Origin: Candidatus Opimibacter iunctus
GTDB taxonomy: Bacteria > Bacteroidota > Bacteroidia > Chitinophagales > Saprospiraceae
Direction of reading: 5' to 3'
DNA: 64,000 nucleotides
Assembly (NCBI GenBank): GCA_016716665.1
Contig: JADJVH010000002.1
Coordinates: 372,001 to 436,000 of the forward strand
Below are positions 17,813 through 26,099 of this stretch, one piece after another (position 1 is the stretch's first letter; each line of letters opens with the position of its first letter). The translations under genes and the position numbers were made by a program. Under the pieces are notes generated by a model that did not search any database, had not been told where the DNA came from, and worked only from the letters and a program-made list of their open reading frames with translations.

Positions 17813-19858
17813 ATGAGTCAGGAAAATAATAATAACAACAACCAGGATCGGAAGCCGGGAAAATTTTCGTTCAATTCGTATTGGATTTACGGAAGTATTA
17901 TCCTTGGCCTGATCGTCTTCAACCTGATGTTTCTGAGTGAAGCATCGACAGAGGTTATCAATTTCCAGCGCTTTGCGCAGTTGGTCGAAGCAGGAGATGT
18001 AGCCAAGATCGAGGTCGTCAATAAGAAGGATGCCCGTGTGTTTCTCAAGGAATCAAGCCTGAAGAAGCCGGAGTTTAAGAAACTCAACGAGACGACATTC
18101 AGCAAGACCCGTCCACAGTTTATATTCAATATCGGGCCTCCGGAGTCTTTTGCGGATCAGATCAACGAACTCAATGCGCGGGTTGATCCACAGCTCAGGG
18201 TCTTTCCGGATTATGTAGACAAAGAAAACTGGATGGGGCCGCTGATGGGTTGGCTGATTCCGATATTCCTCTTCCTGGGGTTATGGATCTTTATGATGCG
18301 CAGGGTGTCCGGCGGAGCTGGTGGACCTGGAGCACAGATCTTCAATATCGGCAAGAGCAAAGCTACATTGTTTGAAAAAGATGCAAGGGTGACAGTTACG
18401 TTTGCTGACGTGGCCGGTCTCGAAGAAGCTAAGGAAGAAGTGATGGAAGTAGTCGACTTCCTGAAGAATCCAAAGAAATATACTTCACTCGGTGGTAAGA
18501 TACCAAAGGGTGTGTTGCTTGTTGGTCCTCCCGGAACCGGTAAAACATTGCTTGCAAAAGCTGTCGCTGGTGAAGCTGCTGTGCCTTTCTTTTCGATTTC
18601 CGGTTCGGATTTCGTGGAGATGTTTGTAGGTGTCGGAGCATCGCGTGTAAGGGATTTATTTAAGCAGGCCAGGGAGAAAGCGCCTTGTATTGTATTTATC
18701 GATGAGATTGATGCGATTGGTAGGGCGCGCGGCCGCAATGCATTTCAGGGGGGCAATGATGAGCGCGAGAATACGCTCAACCAGTTGCTCGTAGAGATGG
18801 ATGGTTTCAGTACAGACAAGGGGGTCATCATCATGGCGGCTACCAATCGTCCGGATATCCTCGATGGTGCGTTGATGCGTCCGGGTCGTTTTGACAGGCA
18901 GATCGGACTGGAGCGTCCTGACCTTGCCGGCAGGGAAGCGATCTTTAAGGTGCACCTTAAGAATATCAAGATCGGCCCATCCGTAGAGCCTAAGATATTG
19001 AGTGAGATGACACCTGGTTTTGCAGGTGCAGATATTGCCAACGTATGTAATGAAGCCGCGCTGATTGCCGCGCGTAGAAATAAAACGGAAGTGGATCTCG
19101 ATGATTTCCATTATGCCCTCGACAGGGTGATCGGTGGACTTGAAAAGAGGAACAAGCTGATCTCTCCTGATGAGAAAGAAATCATAGCTCACCACGAAGC
19201 AGGTCATGCCATCTGTGGTTGGTACCTGGAGCATGCATCTCCACTCGTGAAGGTGACGATCGTACCTCGAGGTATTGGGACGCTAGGTTTTGCACAATAT
19301 TCACCAAAGGAGGAGTATATCACGCGCACGGAGCAATTGCTCGACCGTATGTGTATGGCCCTTGGTGGTCGTGCTGCGGAGAGTGTGATCTACAACAAGA
19401 TTTCTACCGGCGCGCAGAGTGATCTTGACCATGTGACCAAGATGGCGTATAGCATGGTGTCCGTATATGGATTAGATGAGAAAGTTGGTAATGTGTCCTT
19501 CTATGGGATGTCACAGGATCAGTTCCAAAAGCCATATTCAGAAGACACGGCTACACTGATAGATGATCGTGTTCGTGAGATTATTGACGGGCAATATGAG
19601 CGGGCTAAACTGATGTTGATCGAGCACCGATCCGATCTTGAAGTCCTTGCGAAGGCATTGCTTGAAAAGGAAGTGATACACAAGGCGGATATCGAGCGTA
19701 TGATTGGTCCGCGTCCATTTCAGATCAAGGGGACTACCGCCAAGGATGAAGAGACACAGACTAATCCTGTTGATCAGGAGCCAAGTGGGATTCCGCCTAT
19801 ACCTTCCAGTATCGAGACTAATCCGGATATGGGGGAGATTGGGAGGATAGAAGAATGA
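17813..19858 (+). CDS. ftsH: ATP-dependent zinc metalloprotease FtsH
   Basis: Membrane-anchored AAA+ protease that degrades damaged membrane proteins and regulatory proteins. 681 residues: asparagine-rich start, TM1 at about 24-42, periplasmic domain, TM2 at about 146-162, Walker A GPPGTGKT (238-245), Walker B IVFIDEID (293-300), second region of homology with MAATNRPDILDGALMRPGRF, and the zinc site HEAGH (461-465). The C-terminal tail is Pro/Thr-rich. All catalytic residues are present and the frame is clean. The 3' end is followed by a TGAAGAA tract and a strong hairpin. Confidence 0.98.
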   Translation: MSQENNNNNNQDRKPGKFSFNSYWIYGSIILGLIVFNLMFLSEASTEVINFQRFAQLVEAGDVAKIEVVNKKDARVFLKESSLKKPEFKKLNETTFSKTRPQFIFNIGPPESFADQINELNARVDPQLRVFPDYVDKENWMGPLMGWLIPIFLFLGLWIFMMRRVSGGAGGPGAQIFNIGKSKATLFEKDARVTVTFADVAGLEEAKEEVMEVVDFLKNPKKYTSLGGKIPKGVLLVGPPGTGKTLLAKAVAGEAAVPFFSISGSDFVEMFVGVGASRVRDLFKQAREKAPCIVFIDEIDAIGRARGRNAFQGGNDERENTLNQLLVEMDGFSTDKGVIIMAATNRPDILDGALMRPGRFDRQIGLERPDLAGREAIFKVHLKNIKIGPSVEPKILSEMTPGFAGADIANVCNEAALIAARRNKTEVDLDDFHYALDRVIGGLEKRNKLISPDEKEIIAHHEAGHAICGWYLEHASPLVKVTIVPRGIGTLGFAQYSPKEEYITRTEQLLDRMCMALGGRAAESVIYNKISTGAQSDLDHVTKMAYSMVSVYGLDEKVGNVSFYGMSQDQFQKPYSEDTATLIDDRVREIIDGQYERAKLMLIEHRSDLEVLAKALLEKEVIHKADIERMIGPRPFQIKGTTAKDEETQTNPVDQEPSGIPPIPSSIETNPDMGEIGRIEE

Positions 19859-19862
19859 TGAG

Positions 19863-19890
19863 TGAAGAATGAAGAATGAAGAATGAAGAA
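19863..19890. repeat. Heptamer tandem array (TGAAGAA) x4
   Basis: Four TGAAGAA units directly after the ftsH stop codon, with a degenerate fifth (TGAAAAA). Confidence 0.85.
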
Positions 19891-19931
19891 TGAAAAATGA
19901 GAGCCATATAAGGCTTGTCAGATAAAAGCAT

Positions 19932-19968
19932 AAAAGGGCTTGAAAGCGGGAGTTTTCAGGCCCTTTTT
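19932..19968. terminator. Bidirectional intrinsic terminator between ftsH and the convergent VCBS-repeat gene
   Basis: Stem AAAAGGGC(T)TGAAA pairs with TTTCAGGCCCTTTT with one mismatch; a T-run follows on the plus strand and the A-run gives the same on the minus strand. It lies between the two convergent stop codons. Confidence 0.8.
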
Positions 19969-20007
19969 TCTTTGTCATCGTAGCTTGTCGGCTGCGCTCT
20001 TATTCCT

Positions 20008-21303
20008 TTATTCGTTCATGACCACAACTTTTTTCACGATTTCCCGTCCGTTGCTTAAGCAGATCCTCAGGATATACAAGCCGTTAGACAAGTGATCAAC
20101 AGCAATAGGTTTTTCAGTATTATTCCGGACCGTATTGATGAGATGCCCTGAATTGGAATAGATACCAACCTCCACTACACGATGAGGTGAAGAATTGACA
20201 ATCATCAATGCTTCTCTCGCTGGATTTGGTAGGATGGTGATTTGACTTGCATAATCTGGGGCGGGTCTGATACCTGAAGGAGACAGTGTATTTTCATAGT
20301 ATAGCAAGGCACCATTAAACAAACTGTCAAACCTGTAGAAAAAAAGATCCAGGTCTTTGTCTCCATCTATATCCACAAGAGAAGGGAAAAGATAATTGTC
20401 GCCTATCCCTGGCTCCGGCAAACCAAATGGGGATTCAATGGGCGGTAAAAACAGGGGCTTTCCATTGCTTCCGGGACTGTTTTTATAAAAACAGAATACG
20501 GTGACACTGTCATTGCTGCTGCTGAGTGTTAAGATATCTAAATCCCCATCCAGATCTATATCTCCTGTAGCACTTAAGTTGGGCACGGGAGTTATTGTCA
20601 GGCCAAAAGGATTCTCAAACCAACCAAGGAATTGAGGGTTGGATTTGCTGCCTATATTTTTGCAATATAGGAAAGCTGGAATTGAGCTTTCGCCAGTAGT
20701 ATCAAAAAACTCGGGAGCATATCCTGTCATCAGCAGGTCCAGGTCACCATCAAGGTCCAGATCCGTCAATTCAGGTGTAAAAAAGCTCCGCGGAAGCAGA
20801 GGGTCGATTCCTAAATCATCCATTCGCATAATATTGAATGAACCATCAGCCTGTTGCTGGTAATAGAGTAAGTGCTGGGCATCGAGGTCATCAATTTCAG
20901 CAGCGACCACGATATCAGTGCGACCATCTCCATCCAGATCACCAATAGCTGGAAAGAAAAGTCCTTCAACAAACGGAAAGTTTTCAACCAATGGGGTGCG
21001 TGGAGCAAATTGAGGGTGGTTTTTATCACCGGTATTTTCCTGGTAATCGACAAAATAGGAAATGCTCTTATAATTAAAACCCAATGCTGAGTTGATGGTG
21101 TCATATCCCATCAGGATCAGGTCCTGGTCTTCATCCTGGTCAAAATCAGTAAACATATACTTGAGGCCTAATTTTGGTCTTGTTGTGTCCGACAAAGTTG
21201 GCTGTATTCCGAATGGAGCATTTGAGTGATACGCGAATTGCTGACTTATCACGTCTGTAAGGGGAAGAATAGCCATTAACGATAATAGGATATAGGTTTT
21301 CAT
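20008..21303 (-). CDS. Secreted VCBS/FG-GAP-repeat protein with T9SS sorting domain
   Basis: 431 residues with a signal peptide (MKTYILLSLMAILPLTDVIS). Four calcium-binding-type FG-GAP/VCBS motifs: GDLDGDGRTDIVVA, DLDLDGDLDLLMTGY, DIDLDGDLDILTLSS and DIDGDKDLDLFFYR, consistent with a beta-propeller. The C-terminus from ITILPNPAREALMIVN to VVKKVVVMNE type is a T9SS type A sorting domain (PNPA, then SNGLYILRI, then a basic end). The protein is expected to pass the outer membrane through T9SS and be attached or released. No enzymatic domain is seen, so adhesion or binding is the likely role. The frame is intact. Confidence 0.85.
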   Translation of the reverse strand: MKTYILLSLMAILPLTDVISQQFAYHSNAPFGIQPTLSDTTRPKLGLKYMFTDFDQDEDQDLILMGYDTINSALGFNYKSISYFVDYQENTGDKNHPQFAPRTPLVENFPFVEGLFFPAIGDLDGDGRTDIVVAAEIDDLDAQHLLYYQQQADGSFNIMRMDDLGIDPLLPRSFFTPELTDLDLDGDLDLLMTGYAPEFFDTTGESSIPAFLYCKNIGSKSNPQFLGWFENPFGLTITPVPNLSATGDIDLDGDLDILTLSSSNDSVTVFCFYKNSPGSNGKPLFLPPIESPFGLPEPGIGDNYLFPSLVDIDGDKDLDLFFYRFDSLFNGALLYYENTLSPSGIRPAPDYASQITILPNPAREALMIVNSSPHRVVEVGIYSNSGHLINTVRNNTEKPIAVDHLSNGLYILRICLSNGREIVKKVVVMNE

Positions 21304-21402
21304 GGTTGGTCAGTTAGATTGATAATTTTGAAATTATATTGGTATGACAGGGTCTCCGATGACAGGGGTTTGGATAATTTATCCGTATTGTACCCATCAA
21401 AT

Positions 21403-21798
21403 TCAACCTCTATATAAATAACTTCTATCAATATCTACATTATACGTTAGAGCTGGTGAAGTATATACAGCAACTCCCGATGCATCTGTATACAAAACGG
21501 CTTGAAGACTTGTATTGACTGGAGGGGAGGTTTGGCAGATGGATGATCCTAAGTACGTATACCTTTTATGGAGCAAATGCAGATTGACAGTTGCATTTGG
21601 AATTGGATTTCCAGTTAAATCATCTTTGACACTCACACTTATCGTATAACTTACTGTTTTAGGAGTTATCTGCTCGCACGGGCCTTCTGCCTGGGACTCA
21701 ATGAATAGCGTAGTCGAAGCAAGGGCCATTATCAAAAAGGCTAATGAGATACCCACTGAAACGGTATGTCGTAAAGTATTTATGTTTATTTTTTTCAT
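21403..21798 (-). CDS. Small exported protein with Ig-like/carboxypeptidase-regulatory-like domain
   Basis: 131 residues. A hydrophobic segment near the N-terminus (VSVGISLAFLIMALASTTLF) is a signal peptide or anchor. The rest resembles a single beta-sandwich of the carboxypeptidase-regulatory/invasin kind: SYTISVSVKDDLTGNPIPNATVNLHL, then TDASGVAVYTSP. Two cysteines (GPCEQ and SSICQ) could form a disulfide. It overlaps the upstream gene by 4 nt (ATGA), so the two are translationally coupled. I do not recognise a specific family and no function is proposed beyond an envelope location. Confidence 0.6.
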   Translation of the reverse strand: MKKININTLRHTVSVGISLAFLIMALASTTLFIESQAEGPCEQITPKTVSYTISVSVKDDLTGNPIPNATVNLHLLHKRYTYLGSSICQTSPPVNTSLQAVLYTDASGVAVYTSPALTYNVDIDRSYLYRG

Positions 21799-22283
21799 CG
21801 GTAGGAAGATTTATGGGTAAAACATAAAGGCAGTAAAACGGCAATTAGCATGATGGCGAGATCAGACCAATCAAAATGGCCGGGGAGAATGTTTAAGGCC
21901 TGGGAAAATTCAAGGAAGCCACCAATGGCCAGAGTGATGATGATCCACGCAATAGCTTCACGACTTCTTTGAAAGCCCCAAATGGTGAGTATGAGTATGC
22001 AAAAAGAGAGCATCCATAGACCATCAGGCAGTGAATAAATCAACCATGGAGGCAACGGAGGGGTGATGCTTCGAAGGGAATCTATAGCATTTGAGACATC
22101 GGTAGATGCAAATACCTGATATAGGATATTGGATGTTTCCCGGTAGAAAAGATAAATGGACGATGCCAATAAGAAACTGAGCAGGGATATAGACAGGGCT
22201 AGAATTTGTCTTTTCTTTTCAGGAGAAGACACAGGATTGATGTTACCTCCCAGTGCTTCGTTGTCCACTGCGTAGCGTTTCAT
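21795..22283 (-). CDS. Small multi-span membrane protein, possibly VanZ-like
   Basis: 162 residues with four hydrophobic helices (RQILALSISLLSFLLASSIYLF, then DGLWMLSFCILILTIWGF, AIAWIIITLAIGGFLEFSQ, LAIMLIAVLLPLCF). The order of a mid helix ending LEFSQ and a later HFDWSDLAIMLI resembles VanZ-like proteins (E..Q then D.xD.xxN), but the match is weak. It overlaps the downstream small exported protein by 4 nt and is probably its operon partner. Confidence 0.55.
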   Translation of the reverse strand: MKRYAVDNEALGGNINPVSSPEKKRQILALSISLLSFLLASSIYLFYRETSNILYQVFASTDVSNAIDSLRSITPPLPPWLIYSLPDGLWMLSFCILILTIWGFQRSREAIAWIIITLAIGGFLEFSQALNILPGHFDWSDLAIMLIAVLLPLCFTHKSSYR

Positions 22284-22371
22284 ACCACCACTTTTCCAAG
22301 GACCATAAACGGCCTAAAGCGTTAAAATCCCAATGATTTGTATCAGTGGGTAGGATGATCCTGAAACAAAA

Positions 22372-22409
22372 AAGACAGTGTGGCACACCTAGGTGTGCCA
22401 CACTGTCTT
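22372..22409. repeat. Perfect 38-bp palindrome centred on CACACCTAGGTGTG
   Basis: 19-bp arms (22372-22390 and 22391-22409) without loop. A second near-copy with one arm mismatch lies at 22493-22520. Both sit in the gap (22284-22635) between the VanZ-like gene and msrB, which holds no gene. Confidence 0.85.
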
Positions 22410-22492
22410 AACGTATTGATTGTCAGTGCCTCCAAGGCACTTTTAACTAAATTTCAATTTGCAGAAAAACACCCCCGGCCACTGTTGAAAAA

Positions 22493-22520
22493 AGTGTGCC
22501 ACACCTAGGTGTGCCACACT
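22493..22520. repeat. Second copy of the CACACCTAGGTGTG palindrome (one mismatch)
   Basis: 14-bp arms around the same CCTAGG centre, with a C:C mismatch between 22499 and 22514. The 84-nt interval between the two palindromes is unlike either. Confidence 0.75.
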
Positions 22521-22635
22521 GTATGTAAGTCATTGATAGTCAGTTGATCACAAAGGTTTAGGATTTTCTTTGGCATGCCATTATCCATGTAATCCATTGT
22601 ATATCAATAAAATGTGCAGATGCAACTTGATTTCA

Positions 22636-23023
22636 TCAGGAATGCAGCATTTCTGGCAGTGCTTCCCCCTCTTTGATAAACTTCATCGAAATCGAATTGA
22701 CACAATGCCGCGTATTCTTTGCGGTCATCCGCTCACCGGTAAAGACATGCCCCAGGTGACCCTTGCAATTGGAACAGACAATCTCTACGACGGCCATCCG
22801 CATCCGTATGCTTGTCTACCGCTCCCGGGAGCTCATCGTCAAAGCTGGGCCAACCACAGCCTGAAGCAAACTTGTCCGCAGACCTGTAGAGCGGCTGATT
22901 GCACTGCCGACAGATATAGGTGCCAGGCATTTTGTTGTCGTCGTATTCGCCTGTAAAGGGCCTTTCTGTGCCTTTGTTGATGATGACACGGGCTTCGTCT
23001 GAGGTAAGGGGATTGTAAGGCAT
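22636..23023 (-). pseudogene. msrB: Peptide-methionine (R)-S-oxide reductase MsrB, frameshifted
   Basis: Repairs methionine-R-sulfoxide. The N-terminal frame (MPYNPLTSDEARVIINKGTERPFTGEY) carries the first zinc pair CRQC and the conserved SGCGWPSFDDEL, then breaks after DADGRR near 22795. The second frame continues EIVCSNCKGHLGHVFTGE with the second zinc pair CSNC, and the catalytic HCVNSISMKFIKEG, ending at TGA 22636. Joined length is about 129 residues, normal for MsrB. The break needs one extra or two missing bases at a CGTCGT repeat. All catalytic and zinc residues survive on both sides of it, which favours a recent mutation or a sequence error. Confidence 0.85.
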
Positions 23024-23208
23024 ATGCTATTGCGTTTTTAGTGGTACTGCAATAGGAAACGATTCAGCAGGGGATAAGTTTTCTGCCGTGATTCAGGAAG
23101 TGAAAAAAGAAAAATGAAAAAAGAAAAACCAAATGGTGGAATATTTGAATAGCCCCGACTTTTAAGTCGCCGGGAAAATATCGCAGTGGCCGCCATGCCA
23201 CGATTCCT

Positions 23209-24600
23209 TTAGATTATTCCCATCAACCCTCCAGGCCAAACCCCAAGCAATAAGCTTAGTCCGACACAAATCAGCATGACAAGTGTATAAAGCATCGTAG
23301 GCCTGACATCAGATTCATCCCCATGCTTTGTATACATCGCAAGAATAACCTTGAAGTAGTAGTATACCCCAACAATAGAAGCCAGTACAGCAAGCACTGT
23401 AAGCACTACATATCCATTCTTGATCGCTTCTGAAAAGATGTAATATTTTCCAAGGAACCCGGCCAATGGCGGTATACCTGCAAGGGACAACATACTCATT
23501 GTGAGCAATCCTGCCAGCATGGGTTTCTTCCGGCCGAGGCCATCAAAGGCATCGATGGTCTCCTTGCCCGTGGCATTGAACACAGGGATCGCAACTGCAA
23601 AAGCTCCTATGGTTGCCAACATATAAGATGCGCCGTAGAAAAACAGTGCCGAAGATGAATTGGTCTTGATGCTCAGGATAGCAAGCAACATATATCCTGC
23701 ATGAGAGATCCCTGAGTACGCGAGGAGTCTTTTGAAATTGTCCTGCGTGAGCGCTACCAGATTACCGATGATCATGGTCGCCGCGGCCACCAGCACGAGG
23801 ATATCACTGGTGTATCCATCGATCCCCAGCAAACCACCGGACATCAGCTTATAGAATGCGGCAAAGAAGGATATCTTGACCAATGTAGCCATCATGGTGG
23901 TGACCAGTGATGGCGAACCTTCGTACACATCAGGACTCCAGAAATGAAATGGTACTGCTGCCACTTTAAATAACAAGGCAACTACCATCAACAAAGATCC
24001 GACGAGAAACATCGGATTGGCCATCCCGCTGGCTGCGGCATAGGCCGCAATCTTAGGCAATTCAAAGGAACCGGCAGATCCATAGATCAGGGCAATACCA
24101 AAAAGCAGAATCGCAGAGGCAAAAGAGCCCATCAGGAAGTATTTGAAACCTGCCTCATTGGACCGGATATCAAACTTGCGGCTCCCTGCCATGATATACA
24201 ATGAAATAGATACAATCTCAATACCCAGAAACAGCATGACCAGGCTGGTAAAACTCGTCAGCACCATCGCCCCGCAAAGGATGAATATCAATATAGCGAG
24301 GTAATCACTCAAGTGCTGGGGTTCGTCTTTATAGAAATTGCCGGATAGCGTAAAGAGCAATGCAGCCGCACCAATCAGGATTGCATTGAATGCCACGGCA
24401 AAGTGATCGACCTGCAACATGTGCGACATATCGATCCCACCTAGAATGACTGGTCCGGCCATCTGCCAGTCCATATAGTTGACAAAGAATATCGCGGCCA
24501 GTCCGGCGAGGATGACAGGAATCAGCAGTTTGCGCAGGTTCAGAATCTCAGCAACCAGGCAGAGCAATCCGAGACCACAGGTATAGATTAATGTATACAC
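23209..24600 (-). CDS. nuoN: NADH-quinone oxidoreductase subunit N (NuoN)
   Basis: Antiporter-like proton-pumping membrane subunit of complex I; last gene of the 14-gene operon. 463 residues, about fourteen helices, with the family stretches LVMLFLGIEIVSISLYIMAG, FHFWSPDVYEGSPSLVTTMM and LVALTQDNFKRLLAYSGISH (lysine in the half-channel). The start is a GTG at 24600; no in-frame ATG lies just upstream. A 16-bp hairpin separates it from nuoM. Confidence 0.97.
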   Translation of the reverse strand: MYTLIYTCGLGLLCLVAEILNLRKLLIPVILAGLAAIFFVNYMDWQMAGPVILGGIDMSHMLQVDHFAVAFNAILIGAAALLFTLSGNFYKDEPQHLSDYLAILIFILCGAMVLTSFTSLVMLFLGIEIVSISLYIMAGSRKFDIRSNEAGFKYFLMGSFASAILLFGIALIYGSAGSFELPKIAAYAAASGMANPMFLVGSLLMVVALLFKVAAVPFHFWSPDVYEGSPSLVTTMMATLVKISFFAAFYKLMSGGLLGIDGYTSDILVLVAAATMIIGNLVALTQDNFKRLLAYSGISHAGYMLLAILSIKTNSSSALFFYGASYMLATIGAFAVAIPVFNATGKETIDAFDGLGRKKPMLAGLLTMSMLSLAGIPPLAGFLGKYYIFSEAIKNGYVVLTVLAVLASIVGVYYYFKVILAMYTKHGDESDVRPTMLYTLVMLICVGLSLLLGVWPGGLMGII

Positions 24601-24615
24601 AATATATATGTTTCT

Positions 24616-24651
24616 TGATGTGCTGATCGCTGTGCAGCGATCAGCACATCA
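24616..24651 (-). other. Intercistronic hairpin between nuoM and nuoN
   Basis: 16-bp perfect arms (24616-24631, TGATGTGCTGATCGCT; 24636-24651) with a GTGC loop. It occupies nearly the whole gap between nuoM stop and nuoN start and has no T-tract in the direction of transcription. It may stabilise or divide the operon mRNA. Confidence 0.75.
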
Positions 24652-24653
24652 GT

Positions 24654-26099
24654 TTAAATAATTGTTTTATGCAATATCGTCTGCAGCACAGGCTCAGCCA
24701 TATCAAGGATGGGTTTAGGATATACACCCATCGCGATGATGACGATCACCAGTATGCCTAACGCTAGTTTTTCATTCCAATACAAGTCAGGAAATTCAGG
24801 TACGCGAATACCGGCATCACCCAACATTACTTTTTTATACATCCGCAGCATATACACTGCACCAAGGATAATGGTCAACCCGGCAAATACAGATAACCAT
24901 GTATTGTATTCATACACCCCATACAGCAGCAGGAACTCCCCGATAAATCCATTGGTCAGCGGCAAGGCTACACTGCCCAGCACGATGACCATAAACATGG
25001 TCGAAAACTGCGGAGCTAAATTGCGTATCCCACCTAGCTCATTGGTTTCGTTGGTGTTGGTACGATTGAAGATGATATCTGCGCAAAAGAAAAGGCCAAC
25101 TACATTGACCCCGTGTGCCACCATCTGTACCACACTGCCCTGCAAGCCCTGGATATTGAGCGCAAAGATCCCGCCAGCGATCAAGCCGACGTGTGCGAGT
25201 GAAGAATATGCAAGAAGGTTTTTAAGATTTTGCTGCTTGATCGCAATGATGGAAGCATAGACAATTCCAATCACACAAAGTGTAATCGCCAGTGGCCCCC
25301 ATTTATTGACACCCATGGGAAGAATTGGCAACAGCCAACGTATCAGGCTGTAAGTACCCATCTTGAGCATGATACCCGAAAGCAACATCGTGCCTTGTGT
25401 AGGGGACTCCCTGTAGGTATCCGCCTGCCACGTGTGGAAAGGCACGATCGGTATTTTGATCGCAAAGGCGAGGAAGAACATCCAGAACAACCAGCTTTGG
25501 TTGCCGTCAGTGATGTAGACCCTATAGAGCTCGCGGATATCAAACGAATGATCAGGATTGTACCAGTACAACATGATAAATCCAAAGAGCATAAGGAGAC
25601 TACCTGCGAGGGTGTAGATAAAAAACTTGAGGGTAATCGCCACCCTGTCTTTGCCACCCCATCGCAATGCGATAAAGTAGATAGGGATCAGGGCCAATTC
25701 CCAGAAGATGTAATAGAGTAATCCGTCCATCGCCATGAAGACACCTACCAGGGCAAACTGCATGAGGAGTATCAGGGAGAAATAGCCGGATGCATGAGGT
25801 GTGTCCCGCTTGAAGGCAGAAAGGATGATAATGGGGATCAGGAAATTGGTCAGCATCACCATCACGAGACTCAGCCCATCGAGTCCCAGGTGGAAACTCA
25901 CTTTGGGTGATTCAATCCATGAATGGAACACATAGAAGGCTTCAGGACCGGACGATTGGAATACAGAAACCGCATATCCGGTAATTGCCAATTCAACGAC
26001 AGCCAATCCCAGGGCTAATTGTGCAGCGAGCTTTGACCCGCCCAGCAATACTGCCAGGGAAGCCACCAACGGGAAGAATAAGAGTAGTATCGTCATCAT
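24654..26099 (-). CDS. nuoM: NADH-quinone oxidoreductase subunit M (NuoM)
   Basis: Second antiporter-like pump subunit of complex I, 481 residues, with FHLGLDGLSLVMVMLTNFLI, FHTWQADTYRESPTQGTMLL and IKQQNLKNLLAYSSLAHVGL, all typical NuoM landmarks. The conserved glutamate of helix 5 is in LYYIFWELALIPIYF. The ATG overlaps the nuoL stop by one base, showing translational coupling. Frame is clean. Confidence 0.97.
   Translation of the reverse strand: MMTILLLFFPLVASLAVLLGGSKLAAQLALGLAVVELAITGYAVSVFQSSGPEAFYVFHSWIESPKVSFHLGLDGLSLVMVMLTNFLIPIIILSAFKRDTPHASGYFSLILLMQFALVGVFMAMDGLLYYIFWELALIPIYFIALRWGGKDRVAITLKFFIYTLAGSLLMLFGFIMLYWYNPDHSFDIRELYRVYITDGNQSWLFWMFFLAFAIKIPIVPFHTWQADTYRESPTQGTMLLSGIMLKMGTYSLIRWLLPILPMGVNKWGPLAITLCVIGIVYASIIAIKQQNLKNLLAYSSLAHVGLIAGGIFALNIQGLQGSVVQMVAHGVNVVGLFFCADIIFNRTNTNETNELGGIRNLAPQFSTMFMVIVLGSVALPLTNGFIGEFLLLYGVYEYNTWLSVFAGLTIILGAVYMLRMYKKVMLGDAGIRVPEFPDLYWNEKLALGILVIVIIAMGVYPKPILDMAEPVLQTILHKTII

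Noticed and set aside
17327..19858. rsfS and ftsH as a fused or frameshifted unit
   Set aside because: Each has complete family boundaries and a 99-nt gap with its own start; they are two genes.
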